Positions 36,270 through 48,464 of a stretch of DNA of 64,000 nt are shown in pieces. Made by a program: the position numbers and the translations under genes. Origin of the DNA: Timema cristinae. Its lineage: Eukaryota > Arthropoda > Insecta > Phasmatodea > Timematidae. The stretch is from assembly GCA_039000515.1 (NCBI GenBank), contig JBCFYV010009882.1:61707317-61771316 (forward strand), in the 5' to 3' direction. Position 1 is the first letter of the stretch, and each line of letters begins with the position of its first letter. Under the pieces are notes generated by a model. It was not told the origin of the DNA. It saw only the letters and a program-made list of their open reading frames with translations, and searched no databases.

Positions 36270-37950
36270 TACATTTTTACATTTTACTAAATTTGTGTTG
36301 CTAGTTTAAAAGTTGGTTTGAAATAGGCAAAGTGTTAATTGGATTGTTAGTCTTTATTAGTTAATTATAGTTTCACAGTTTTTATATAAAATGACATGCT
36401 ATAACTTATTTTCATTCATTTATAACAAAATTTATATTTTCTAAATAGATATAGCTTATAAATAGTGTTTTATTTTTTATATATGTAGACCTATAATATG
36501 TTAGGAGATTTTGAAAATAAGTTGAACGGGTAAAATCGAAAAATTAGAGCACAAAAGGAAATTAACTTTTATGTTACTATTTAAGATATATTTATGATGT
36601 GAAATATTATTTAAAGATATTTTATTTAAAGTATTGTGTAATTTAATAACATTTTACTAATTTTGTACAATTTATTTATTTTGATTTCATGTTAATATTT
36701 AAGGCAATGTTTAGAAGTGTGGCATTATCTGTCTTCGTAAGAATGGAATTATTATCAAATGCATTCAGATTCCATGCGGCTATATGTGGCTTTTATTGAC
36801 AAATATAAGTGCTGTAACAAAGCATATCCAAATCTCTTTTAGTCATTTCTAGGGAATGAATTCTTAAGCACCAACATTGTTTATAATATGTAAGCTAATA
36901 GTCATTAAAATAAGAGAATTAGAGACTAAAATAGACACTTAAGGAAAAAAAATGTCTACACACTGCAGATTGTATAATTAATTGTACTATAATCTATAGC
37001 ATGATAGTTTACGTTAAATTGACATTACTGTTAATCAATAAATAAATTCAGTAGATCTCAATAAATCAATAGATTTTAAGCTGCGAAATTCGTTATATTA
37101 TCAGATTGACTGATTTTTATGCTTTGAAAACTTTGTTTTACTTTACTTAATGAAAAGGGACAAAACTTCAAATTGTCTACTTTCGATTAAATTAAAATTA
37201 TCTCTTGCAATTACACGCTGTTTCTTCCCGAGATGTTTACCACCACTATTATTTTCATCAACCCGGAATTTCATTGCAACACTCGTTCCAGTTTGGTTGT
37301 GATTCCAAAACAAAAATATCCGATTGCACTCTTCCCTTTCTTCCAAGATTTAACGCATAGTATTCAATGATTTTCTTAAATGGAGGTCCCTGGCTTTTAG
37401 TGATGGGATAGCCCCAGACAGGTTGCCAAAATGACACTTAATATAGGCCAGATCAGACACAACAGTGCTATAAAATCTAGCAGCCCTTGCCTCCCTAGTT
37501 AAAGAAGAATCCCCTTGATAAAATGTCAAGAGTACCTTAAATTATGAATCATTATTTATATATTGAATAAACTAGGCCTATATAAATTAAAATAGAATCA
37601 TGCAATCTATTTTTAGCCAGTAAGTAAATTCACATTAGTTTTTTTAAATTAGTTTTTAATGGTTACGGATAAAAATATGTAATATTTAGCTTGGAAACGA
37701 TATGAAGAAGAATACATTAATATGTTTTTCAAAACTATAACATAGTACAAATAAATATCAATAGACTACAGCTACTAAAATGACAGTGAGAAGTATATAT
37801 CTCAATAACCACAGAAAATATAAAAATATACTAAACAGATAGCTAAAGTAACAACCATATATTAATAGTCAATGCCTTATATCTTCCATTATCTTTGTTT
37901 TGTCAACCAAAATATTACTAATATTATATAGAATATTTATTTAATAAAAC
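36270..37950. other. No gene seen
   Basis: AT-rich flank of the LINE. The minus-strand frame 37,143-37,346 (MEEREECNRIFLFWNHNQTG...) has a more balanced composition than its surroundings but I recognise nothing in it. Confidence 0.5.
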
Positions 37951-37963
37951 TTGTCTCATTGAA
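37951..37963. repeat. Target-site duplication, left (LINE 3' side)
   Basis: TTGTCTCATTGAA, identical to 44,313-44,325. It lies directly before the ATT repeat that is the retrotransposon's tail. Perfect identity suggests an insertion not long ago. Confidence 0.93.
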
Positions 37964-38470
37964 TTATTATTATTATTATTATTATTATTATTTGGGTTTA
38001 AAGGCCCATTGACACATTAAGGTCATTAGGGCCTTGAAAAATATTAAAAACATAATAAAATCTCCATAGGGGAGACACATAATAATTCACCTGCAGAATA
38101 AACAGGTAAATACACCATATACAAAATAATAAATTATATAAATATAAAATAATAGATAAAAAAGATATAAAATACCCATCTAAGACATTCCATAGGAGTG
38201 CTCAAATGGGCTTTTAGTATAAATTAAGTGGTACACCTGCTATAAAAAACAAAACAGGTGTATCACTCCAATAAAAAGACAAAACAAACATATTAAAATA
38301 TAACACTTTAAAATGACACAACATGTTAAAATAATAATACGTTAAAAAGAAAAAAACAAACATGTTAAAGTGTACTAAAACTGTTAAAACTTCAAAACAA
38401 AAGTATTAAAGAATGTTAAAAAGATCTCAATAAGAGATAAAGTCCAAATGAGTCACTTTGTAACAGTGAC
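37964..38470 (-). other. 3' UTR and (AAT)n tail of the I-like LINE
   Basis: From the stop at 38,471 to the tail there are about 500 bp, including AT-rich stretches with repeated TTTTAACATGT words (about 38,320-38,400). The last unique bases in sense are GGGCCTTTAAACCC, followed by AAAT and roughly nine AAT units (plus strand 37,962-37,991). Such 3' ends are the template recognised by the element's own reverse transcriptase. Confidence 0.8.
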
Positions 38471-41400
38471 TCAAATAGCATTAAAAAGATTCACTTGGCG
38501 TATAAAACGGAGTAAACAAATAACTCCACCCGCGCTATCGCGTAATAAAAAACGTAGGTCACCTTTGAAATCAAGAGCCAGGCGGATAGGGGCATATTTA
38601 CGACACTCCACCAAAACGTGATACACACTAAGAGGAGCATTGTAAAACTCACACACTGGGGGTGGATCCCCTCTCAATAAAATCCCATGGGTCAATGATG
38701 TGTGTCCGATGCGGAGTCTTGTCACGATGACCTCCTCTCTTCTAGACTTTCGTATAGAAGAGGGCCACCGCGTCACACCATCCCTGATGGACCGCAGTTT
38801 GTTCTGAGCAGGGGTCGAGACCCACTGCTCGTGCCAGGTGCGTAAGACCCCACGCCGAACATAGCCCTTTAGATCTAAAAACATTACACCCAGATTCACC
38901 TCAAGAGGCAGGCGTGCTGCCTCCTTGGCCGCCTAGTCTGCCAGTTCATTTCCTGAAAGACCGGCGTGACCAGGAATCCAGCAAAAGGCGAGTCGGGTGC
39001 TTAATGAATAAATTTTTAAAATTTGTTCATGTATCATCTGCACTAGGGGATTCCAGGAGTAGAGAGTGGACAATGCCAACAGAGCACTCATGGAATCCAT
39101 GCAGATAAGATCAGAACGGTGACACTTACGATAAACAAAACATAACGATTTAAAAATGGCATATAATTCAGCCGTAAAAACACTGGATTCATCAGGTAAA
39201 CCAAATTTAAAATTGTTTCCCTCTAGAACAAAGGTGCATCCCACAGAGGCTCCACACTTTGAACCATACATGTAGATGCGCTGAAAACCCTGAAAACGAG
39301 TGGAAAAGAGATCGTTAAAGGTCCTCTCATATATAGCATTTGGAGTGGTCGATTTGGGAAACTTGGCAAGATCAAAATGGCATTTCGGAACGCATATCTT
39401 CCAGGGAGAAATTCGACCTGGAGATGTGGGATAACCTTTGGCAGGACTATTCCACACGTGTCGAAAACCGATAGCATCCGGCTTCCAACCGACCTTGCAC
39501 TACGCCATTTGGTTTCATACAAGACTCGATTGAGGGGATGGAACACAGGCCGGTAAGCAACATGCCTTGGCATGCAATGCAGTTTCGACACGTAAGATGC
39601 CAGAAGATAGGACCGCCGGTGAGAGAGAGGGGCTCACCGGCGTCAGCACAGATGCTGACGACTGGACTGGTACGAAAAGCACCAGTAGCCAGTCGAATGC
39701 CAGCATGGTGGACACTATCTAGCATATTATTGCCGAAGGTCTAGCTGAGCCATAAACAAAGCTGCCGTAATTAATCTTGAATATCACCAAGGCCTTATAG
39801 AGGCGCATCAAGGTTTCCCTATCAGCACCCCAAGAGCAACCGCTAACTACTTTAAGTAAATTCACTGCTTTAACACATCTCGCTTTCAGGTCTTTGATGT
39901 GGGGAATCCAAATTAATTTAAAATCAAATAAAAATCCCTGGAAACTTACGCTCATCGAGACAGGTAAAACAACTTAGTTCATTAAAATATTGGGGGCTGG
40001 CTGTATTCCGCGTAATCTATGAAAGTGGAAGACCGTCATCTTGGCCGATGAGAAGGTAAACCCACTGCGCATTTCCCACATCCATAGATTGTTGACAGCT
40101 AGTTGTATCTACCGTTCAGCCCTGTGGAGACTCGATGAACTGCAATAAATTGCGGAGTCATCCACGAAAAGGCATGAACGAACAGGTAAGTGCACGTTGT
40201 CTACAATACTATTTATCGCAATAGCAAACAACGTACAGCTTAAAATACTACCCTGAGGCACCCCATTTTCTTGAACAAAATCATCGGATAAGGTGTTGTT
40301 TAACCTTACCCGGAAGTGTATATTTGACATAAAATTAGATATAAAAATAGAGAGGCTCCCCCGGAACCCCCAATTAAACAGAGTTTTTAAAATGCCATAC
40401 AACCAGGGGGTGTCATAAGCCTTCTCCAAATCAAAGAAGACAGCCAAGAGGTGTTGATTATGGAGGAAGACGTCACGAACTGCTGTCTCAAGGCGAACAA
40501 GATGATCCACCGTGGATCGGTTACGACGAAAGCCACATTGCCAATCAGATAGTAGATTGCGGGATTCTAAATAACATATAAAACTTTTATTGATCATTTT
40601 CTCTAATATTTTGCATACACAACTAGTTAATGCTAGAGGTCTATAACTAGTTGGCTCTAATTTATCCTTGCCACTTTTATATATATGGATAACGGTTGCT
40701 TGCGTACACAGTATTAGGAACTGACGAGATTCCCAAACACAATTGTAGAGGTCTAAGAGGAACGCTCGTCCGGCAGGGGGCAGTTGGCACGACATTTAGT
40801 AATGGATATCATCCTGGCCAAAAGCTGTGTTGCTCTCTTGGGACAGGGTATAAATAAGTTCCTCTTTAGTAAAGGGGGAGTTATAATCCTCCCCCCGACT
40901 TTGGCCAAAATCAATATTAAGGCGCTCGATGTTGCGCTTATGCACTGCAAACTCGTTAGAGTAGCTCGCAGTGCTAGAAATAGCGGCGAACATCGAGTCC
41001 AATACATTGACAACCTCCACAGGGGAGGAAACAAGCGAACCGTTAGACATGAGGGCAGGTATACTATTAATTGAGCTACTACTTAATTTACGAATATTGT
41101 CCCAAACCTTAATTGTGGGAGTGGTAATTGTAAGGGCAGAAATAAACTATCTCCAAGACTCTCTTCTGCTTTCTCGAATAATACAGCGAGCTCGAGTGCG
41201 TAGAATTCGGAATGAATCCTGATTCTCCTTAGTGGGACGTCGATGAAAGAGGCGTAGGGCCCTTCGACGGTCAGAAATAGCTAACCGACACTTCTCGTTC
41301 CACCAGGGAACAGGATGGTGGCGTGGATTTGGCGAGGATTTAGGGATGGAAACACTCGCCGCCGCGATGACCGTTGAAGTAAAATGTCCAGCCTTAACAT

Positions 41401-42152
41401 CGACGTCAGGATGTTGGGATTCACCAAATACGGCGAGCTCACAGAATCTATCCCAGTCAAGACGTTTTAGCACCCATTGAGGTATCCGCGCTGTACTGGA
41501 AGGATCTTAAAGGGGTGAGAGCAGAATGGGAAAATGATCACTGCCTATAGGTCCAAGTGGACTTCCCAAAGGAAGTGAGCAGCGATCCCGGGACTATATA
41601 AAGTTAGGTCGATGGCAGAGAATACACCATTAAAGGTAAAGAAGTGTGTCTGTGTCCCGGTGTTCATAAACACCAGGTTTTCCTAGAAAAGGATATCCTC
41701 TACCATACTCCCACGGGCGTCTCTAAAATTAGACCACCACACCAGGTTATGCGCGTTAAAACCACCCAAGATGATATAGGGGCGGGAAGTTGTATAAAAA
41801 GGGCCTCTAGAGTCCTCTTAGGAACACGCTCACCCAGTGGGAGGTATATGCAGCATATTGTTACCTCCAAAGGGAGGGAGACTCTGACAGCAATCGCTTG
41901 GAGATTAGATATAACATTTATAAACTTATGGTATATATTACTACGTGCAAATATTGCCACACCTACGCTAGCCCATTCAAAGAATGGCTTGTCGGTACGA
42001 TATACATCGTACCCACGAAGCATCGGGTTATCAGTTGGGCGGAAGTGGGACTCCTGCAAGCACAAGATGGGAGGATGCAGGGAAGAAATTAGTTGTTTAA
42101 TTTCCTCTACACGAGCAAAGAAACCCCTACAATTCCTTTGTAGTAGCGACAT
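38471..42152 (-). pseudogene. LINE ORF2: endonuclease, reverse transcriptase, RNase H (broken)
   Basis: The start MSLLQRNCRGFFARVEEIK at 42,152 matches the usual start of these endonucleases, with LCLQESHF next. The later catalytic motif, normally GDFNAHN, reads GGFNAHN (41,755-41,766) after a frameshift near 41,790. Reverse transcriptase occupies 40,795-40,109 in one frame, with YRPLALTS, FRRNRSTVDHL, AVFFDLEKAYD, GVPQGSILSCTLF and FVDD (40,157-40,168). The thumb lies at about 39,955-39,720. RNase H (about 39,290-38,935) starts MYGSK where TDGSK is expected, so the first catalytic Asp has become Tyr (39,266-39,268). Its Glu (FTAELYAI), second Asp (CMDSMSALLAL) and GNELAD remain. A TAG follows at 38,935-38,933, then the same frame runs to 38,471 with a C-x-F/H/C tail (PVCEFYNAPLSVYHVLVEC). 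Confidence 0.9.
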
Positions 42153-42158
42153 ACTTTA

Positions 42159-43681
42159 TTAATATAAAATATAGTTTTCCTCGAAATCCATGTCACTATC
42201 CTTTAAGAATAAAAATTGGTTGAGGAGCTTTTTAGGTCCTCTTGACTTTCCCAGTCTGTCCTGGCCCTCCCGCTTCAGCAGAGGCTTCGGTTTGTCTCTA
42301 AGATACTGGGTTGTTGGACCCTTAAGTGAAAGTTTTGTTAATGCCTTCGACACTTTCTTCATTGTAATTTTGTTGGTGGTCCCTTGCTGGTCCTTCCTCA
42401 AGGCACCAGTGGGACTCGCCTTAGCATTCTTATCTATTCCGAAACTCATCCCAAACTCGGGAAGACCAGAGGCGAGTGTGAGAGGCTCAGCAACGGCCGC
42501 CCGTGTTTTAGTACACCGAGGAGTGCCCTGGGGGGTTCCCCGAGGTGGGCCTAGGGGGCGTCCCCGAGGCGGGTCCGGGGGGTGTTCCTCGAGGAGGTCT
42601 CCTCGGTGGTATAGGTGGTGGAGACGGCCTTTGTGGCGGTTTCGCCTCGTTTAAAAATTTAGACGCCATAGAGGTTGGCGCAGAATCACTATAGATGTCT
42701 CTAGAAGAGATCAATGGCACTGGTCACGTTTGCGTCTAAGCTAGATTAACTGCGCAGTGACAGTTGGTACAGTTTCTGTCCTAACTGACAATTTGGCTAT
42801 ATGACGTTTGAAATACGGGATTCTGACTAGATACGTATTCCTTGCGTGCCTGGGCATATGGGATCTTCTTTTCGGATTGTATCCAGGACTTTATTCTCTA
42901 CATTCCATTTAGAACAGGCCCGAGACCAGGTGGAATGTGGACCCTTGCAGTTGACGCAGTATTTAGGAGACTCACGTGTTTCGTGAGCCTCCTGTCCACA
43001 ATCCGCACAGGTTGGCTTACCACGGCATTTCAGCTTCTTAGGCCTAAACTCCTGGCACTGAAAATAGCGCCGAGGTTTAGGGACATACGGCCGGACCCTG
43101 ATCATATGAAAGCCTGCTCGGACCTCCTTCAGAAGGGTAGGAGTCGCAAATGTGAGGCTATACGTATCCATTTTTTTTTCTTGTTTCTTTTTTTTTGTGA
43201 CAATACGGTACACTTCGGTGATATGCTGGGGGGAAAGCTCCTTACAGCTCTCCTCAATTTTCACGCAGTCTAGATCAAAGCAAGTGACCACTCCCTTGAA
43301 AACATTGAGGAACCTGTGACGTTCCACCTTCACCGGTATATAGGCCGTATTACTCGACGGTATTTCAGTAATAGTCATAATGTGTGACGACTGGACGTCA
43401 GTTGCAGTCTGAATCAAAATAGTGCCTTCACGCAATTTCCTTATAGAAACGTCTGATTTCGCTGCACCATTTATCGCTCTTCCGAGGATAAATGGGCTGA
43501 CGCGCTTAAGGTTTCAATTGGTATCTTCTCGAGACATCACCAAAAAGTGGGGCTGCTGCCTCACCATTTCCTGGGTTTCCACAATGACAGGGCTGGACGG
43601 CCTTACTCGTTTCCGCATCTTATCAATATTACGGCCCTGTGAGGGCAGTACGGTGCCAGTGGGGACAATGTTGTCGGCCAT
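42159..43681 (-). pseudogene. LINE ORF1, gag-like protein with zinc knuckles (broken)
   Basis: In this family ORF1 binds the element RNA and packages it. I take the ATG at 43,681-43,679, which opens the frame MADNIVPTG. An in-frame TGA near 43,517 interrupts it, and the same frame runs on to 42,827. Around residues 215-265 lie Cys/His knuckles: CADCGQEAHE and CVNCKGPHSTWSRAC are clear, while the first knuckle (CQEFRPKKLKC) is damaged. Near 42,860 the frame shifts: the expected continuation IPYAQARKEYVSSQNP lies in another frame. A proline-rich stretch follows (about 42,510-42,650), and the C-terminus ends in DFEENYILY before TAA at 42,159. ORF2 begins 6 bases further on. At least one stop and two frame changes make it a pseudogene. 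Confidence 0.85.
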
Positions 43682-44312
43682 GCCGTATTTGGGGACAACC
43701 TAAGCAGTACTCGGATCGTAGACCCAGGGTGATCCCAGTTGGCGCTACCACATAAGGCCCTGTTAACTGTCCCGACGCTAGACATGACAACCTTCGCATG
43801 GGGCATCGCCAGGAGAGAGGTTGTCGCAGCAAGTGGGTGCAGGAAAGTGCCAATTTTACGTCCAGGCCCTCATGAACGCAATTGATCTTTTCTCAAAGTA
43901 GGGTACCCGATTATTGTCATCCCTTAGGCCCTTCAATTAAGATATTACAACCAGCGCACTTTCATTCACGCGCTCAATTGCAACGGTATCCAGTAATTGT
44001 CTGAGAAGTTAGGGGTTAGTAGCCAAGGTCATAAACGGAGAGGCCAAATGCTTCCGTGCAGGATGAACGGCAGGGGGAAGGGAAGAAAGACGTAAAGAAA
44101 GAATAGAAGGGAGAAGAAGGGAAGGGAGAAGAAGGGAAGGGAGAAGAAGGGAGGAGAGAGAGAAAGGAGGAAAAAAGGATGAGAAAGGAAATATACAGGA
44201 AAGGTTTGTCCTACACGAGGTACGTCCTGCACAGAAGCCTCCTCTTTTAGTCGCTTCTTACGACAAGTAGGGGCTACTGCGGGACTATTCTAAACCCTGT
44301 CCCACAGGGGGG
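43682..44312 (-). promoter_or_regulatory. 5' UTR and presumed internal promoter of the I-like LINE
   Basis: About 630 bp precede the first ATG of ORF1. Non-LTR elements of this type carry their promoter downstream of the start site, so promoter activity here is inferred from the family, not seen. The first 90 bases include the motif GTCGTAAGAAGCGACTAAAAG-like block common in arthropod LINE starts. A strand-biased purine tract (plus strand about 44,088-44,190, repeats of GAAGGGAGAA) sits inside it; on the element's sense strand it is a long pyrimidine tract. Confidence 0.6.
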
Positions 44313-44325
44313 TTGTCTCATTGAA
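44313..44325. repeat. Target-site duplication, right (LINE 5' side)
   Basis: TTGTCTCATTGAA directly after the element's 5' terminal C-run, identical to 37,951-37,963. Confidence 0.93.
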
Positions 44326-45589
44326 GCTCGCTTAGCTGTTGTGAAATGGGTATCACCCTACATCCATTTATTAAATAAAGCGCTTTTGTTTGGTATTTTC
44401 TTGGTCTTTTTAACGACCGTTAACATAGGATGAATTACCAAATGTTCAGCAAGAGGAACTGCCAAGAAATAATTGGACTCTCTAAGACACAACCATGTAT
44501 AAAGGAATGGTGCGACAATATGGAGGTAACTATGGGACATTCAAAGAAAGGCACCACGCCATCCTATGTCTTGTTCAGCAGTAACCAATACTCGGGGATT
44601 CACACTCATTGGAATCTATTTACCAAGAGCCAATTTTCAGCTTTTCTCCAAACAAGTATACTGCAACTACCATTTCTAATATACTGGACGTTCTCTTTCA
44701 GCACAAAATGCACGGCGTTAGGGAAAAAACAGAGAGGAGACAAAGCCGAAATAGGCGCGGTAGTGTGCGTATTCATAAAACAAGCAAAAATAAACAAAAT
44801 ATAAAATATGCAGTAAAATTAAATATCATATTCGTTATAACATGTAATGAATATATATCTCAACTTCCCATATTTTACAACCAAGGAAAATTAAATCTCT
44901 TCCCTAGTCGTTACATTGCCATACCTTCAAATAGTTTTTACTGAATTTTACACCGTCAGCAATACACGAGAATAGATACTTTGGCACGTAGGCAACAACT
45001 CTAAGGGCTCAAGATCATTTGGCCTTCCCTTCAAAAAGCTAATGATAAAAAGTACAAAAATACAGACTTAGCTTAAGAGTAAAGAAACTAATAAATAAAT
45101 AAGACTGTTTCTACAAAGCTGATCCAAATTGATTGATGATACAAATAGCCAATCGTTTTTAACCAGCCCACCAAAGAGAGGTAGAATATATCACCAGTAA
45201 GAGCACTAGTAATAAATTATGCTCCACACAGTAACTTATGGGCTCAATCTAAAAAGATCTAACATTTTCGTGACTAGACTATGGCTATTTAAATACCAAT
45301 ACAAGAGTATTGTGCTAGCGTTAGTTCAGTTGAGTTGAATACCAACATGCAAAGGCTTATTGGTCCATACCATATCGATATTCTCGTTAACTGCTTTTTG
45401 AGTAATCTAATGTTTATTATTATGATTTATTTCTGTGAATAAGACAGTGATTGATGTATTCAAAAATAATGGATTCAGAAAAAATAGTTATTGTAACTAG
45501 AAAGACCAAAATGGATACTTTTATAGTAAAAAAAATAAATGAAATAAGAGAAGGGTCATCAGTGAGTCTGAAAGCCACTTTACGGGCAC

Positions 45590-45835
45590 AGGCTTAAACT
45601 CCTGCAAGGACGTCAACAGCAAAAGTTGGTAGGTCTCCTTTTCCACTACAAACTAAGAACGTACACGGACATAGTGGCCTTAAAAGAGGTTTCCAGCCTC
45701 ACTGGAAATAAACTTACCCATGGCTGGAATATGAAAAAATTGAATGATTTTTTTTGTAAGATTTGCCAGCCACTATTTAATTAAAAAAATGAACTATCTT
45801 TTCATAAAAATTAGAATTAACTCTTATTGAATTAA
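45590..45835 (+). pseudogene. Zinc-finger N-terminus of a ZNF862-like transposon protein
   Basis: The plus strand reads KRGFQPHWK, stop, TYPWLEYEKIE, stop, then in the next frame FCKICQPLFN, stop, KNELSFHKN. The pattern W-x-x-x-(Y/F)PWL-x-Y and F-C-x-x-C is the TTF-type zinc finger that begins ZNF862- and C17orf113-like proteins, derived from hAT transposases. At least three stops and one frameshift break it. Nothing clear of the catalytic part follows. Confidence 0.6.
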
Positions 45836-46039
45836 GATTCCAAAATTGTGAAAAAAAAATCACTTGCAAAATTCAAATATATGAAAGATTGGAATGATAC
45901 CGAAAATCTGTCTTAAATTTGGAGTCCATGAAGGCTGGCGTGAATGTTTTGTGCCAACTTTCCAATGCTGGAAAAATAGAGATGGAAGAAAACAGGATAT
46001 CTTTGATGAAGATACTGTATGTAATCCCTCAAGTTTCTC

Positions 46040-47078
46040 ACTGATGAGTACTTTGTTAAATACTTTTAATTGAATTTAAAAATAGATGTTTATAATTATA
46101 AATTAAATTTATTTACTTTGTTAATAAGTAGTAATACATATGAATATATATAAATTATATACATGTAAACCATATTTATATAAAAAATCATATTTCTGTC
46201 TATAGATCACATTAAATTTTATATAAAATTTACTTATTGCTAATAAATAAATATTTATTTCCATGTATGTATAATACCTCTAATAGTCAAACAAGCACTA
46301 TCTAGGACAGAAGTTCATCTATATTGTGTAGAAACATACCCCGTGCAATACGAAGTATCTACCATTTAATATTACCAAAGAAAATACGCCTTCAGAATGG
46401 TATTGCAAACATTTATTGTCTGAAGCTTGTAAACGAGTATGGACTACTCATGACCAGCCGATTGTCGCAGCTTTATGGCAAATCAAATTGTGGCCTGGAA
46501 GTAACCGAGTTAATGTCCTTTTTCATCGGTCTATAAATTTTGATAGTGTAAAAAAGAAGGCCCCTTCCACTCATATAGTGTTAGTACATCGTATTCGGTG
46601 AATTCTTCTATTTCCTTTTTTCTTACGTCTTTTCCACACTCGTAACCTTTTGAACTTCTTTTTATTTTATCCCCATCTCCCAAGTCAGCAGTTGGTGCCT
46701 GCACTTAATGCCCTTTGGGATTTCCAGTATTGGAAAGGTTGTAACGGGTGTCTTTATCCTCCCTACCTTTTCTACCAAGTTACATAAAAATAAACTTACG
46801 GTGAATGTAAGAAAGAAAATGTCATTTAACGAGAAACATTTCTACAAGATGATACAAAACTTAAAATAATTGGATTTGATTCATAAAATAATAATATATT
46901 TTAATTTAGTGAGTTCAATAAAATGTTTCTACTAAGAAAGTTAGACAAAATAAATATTGTTATAACATATATAAGAAATAATATTGTAGAATTCTTGTCC
47001 GTACATATATTGCTTGTTTCCAGAAAACTAAGAAATTAATCCTCGAATCAAGGCGGAATATATTTTTCTGTACGCCAT
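46040..47078. other. No gene established
   Basis: Overlapping plus frames at 46,324-46,601 include KRVWTTHDQPIVAALWQIKL, of balanced composition, perhaps a transposon scrap. The rest is AT-rich. Confidence 0.4.
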
Positions 47079-47402
47079 TTTTCTGGGTTTAGGATAAGCT
47101 ATATTATACCTTCAAGCTATCTCATCAGTCAGCTTGGTAAATTAAGAAACCCCGTTTGTTGTATCTGTACCTTTTCAGTTATTTTATGGTTATTTTATGG
47201 TGTGTGTATATATATAAGAAACGGAACTGAATAAACCCTGTTTACAGGAAAAACCATATATATAAGAAAAGAAACTAAAAAAACCATAAAAGAACTAAAA
47301 AGGTACGGATCCAACAAACGGAGTTTCTTACATTACCTAGCTTACTGATGAAGTGTTGAGATAGCTTGAAGGTATAATATAGCTTATCCTAATCCCAGAA
47401 AT
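47079..47402. mobile_element. Large inverted repeat (foldback element)
   Basis: The left arm (about 47,079-47,195) reads TTTCTGGGTTTAGGATAAGC, then TATATTATACCTTCAAGCTA and CTCATCAG. The right arm (about 47,285-47,402) is its reverse complement with few mismatches, ending ATAGCTTATCCTAATCCCAG then AA. The arms are about 115 bp with roughly 90 bp between them that also contain two TATATATATAAGAAA words. The CTATCTCATCAG word links it to the Helitron-like repeats at 32.3, 34.1 and 48.5 kb. It could be a MITE or two head-to-head copies of that repeat. Confidence 0.7.
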
Positions 47403-48464
47403 ATAAATAAATATCTTTATCACATAAATAAAGAAGATTTTTCATGTCTGTATATTCGCGGAAAACACGCACAAAAAAATGCTGAGCAAGTTTATACTGA
47501 ATTTTCACTCGTCATCTCCTTATACTTTTGAGCACGGATATATTTATGCCATTTAAATAAAATAAATTGGTGTATTTAAAGATTATGGCATAAAGCACTC
47601 GATAAATGGTCTATTCTACTATTAAATATAGAATTCATTACATTTCTATTTTATTGATAGCCAAATCAACTTCAAACCTGAAATACAGCTACAGATTACA
47701 TTCGATATTAAATAAGAAATAAAATTATAATTGTGTTAGGTTGGTAGCTTCGTTTTCACATTATTAGGTAAATAGTGTTTCTTTACAAATAAAAAATACA
47801 TATAATCAAAATGTCAACTATTATTATATTTTAGTAATTTGTTTCGTATACTTCACATTAGTATCCAAGAAATGCTTGTATTTGGCAAATATTAATCACA
47901 CATTCATTTTATCCTAGTTTGATACATTTAAGGATAGGTTTATAACCACGTATAGCTCTTAGCCAAAAGTTAACAATGCCTAGCATTAAGTGCACATTTC
48001 ATAACTTAAATATAGCTATTTATTATTAAATATAGTGATTAAAGTCTTCTAATAAATATTCCATAGCGTATAGGGCAAAATTCATGATTAAAATCCAACA
48101 ATATATAATTATTAAATGTGATAATCACATTTTTAATAGAATCAATGGTATTTTACTAATATAAACTGGCTCTTTGCTCTACTATATGTAACATGTTTAA
48201 AAATTAGTTTTACCTAAGGGTTCAGTCTAAATTTTTTTTTTAAATAAACTTTACTTTTGAAATATAAAATCAACCTGATTAAAGTGGTCTCTATATTAAC
48301 AAATCAAATTTGTTTTTTATTTGGTTTTAATTTGATTAATATCAAACCATATATAATAAATCTATAGGCTTGGTTAATACATTCGACATTTGTAGAGTTT
48401 AAAATTTCTATGGTTAGATCAAAAGAAAATAAGACCAAATTATCTATTTTTATAATTTATCTAT

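Larger units (their letters stand above)
37964..44312 (-). mobile_element. Full-length I-like non-LTR retrotransposon (inactive)
   Basis: Read on the minus strand, the element starts at 44,312 with CCCCCTGTGGGACAGGG, a start I recognise from arthropod LINE 5' ends, and finishes at 37,964 in an (AAT)n tail. The 13 bases TTGTCTCATTGAA occur on both sides (37,951-37,963 and 44,313-44,325), which fixes the borders and shows that a complete copy was inserted by target-primed reverse transcription. The order is a 5' UTR of about 630 bp, ORF1 (gag-like), ORF2 (endonuclease, reverse transcriptase, RNase H, Cys/His tail) and a 3' UTR of about 500 bp. RNase H after the reverse transcriptase together with a TAA-type tail is typical of the I group; the exact clade is inferred. 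The element is more GC-rich than its surroundings. Both ORFs are broken, so this copy cannot move by itself. Confidence 0.93.

Noticed and set aside
42842..43273. 143-codon plus-strand ORF and other plus frames at 41.6-43.7 kb
   Set aside because: They are antisense shadows of the LINE ORFs, whose minus-strand frames carry known motifs.
44029..44232. 67-codon minus ORF with Phe/Leu/Pro/Ser repeats
   Set aside because: It is the translated pyrimidine tract of the LINE 5' UTR.
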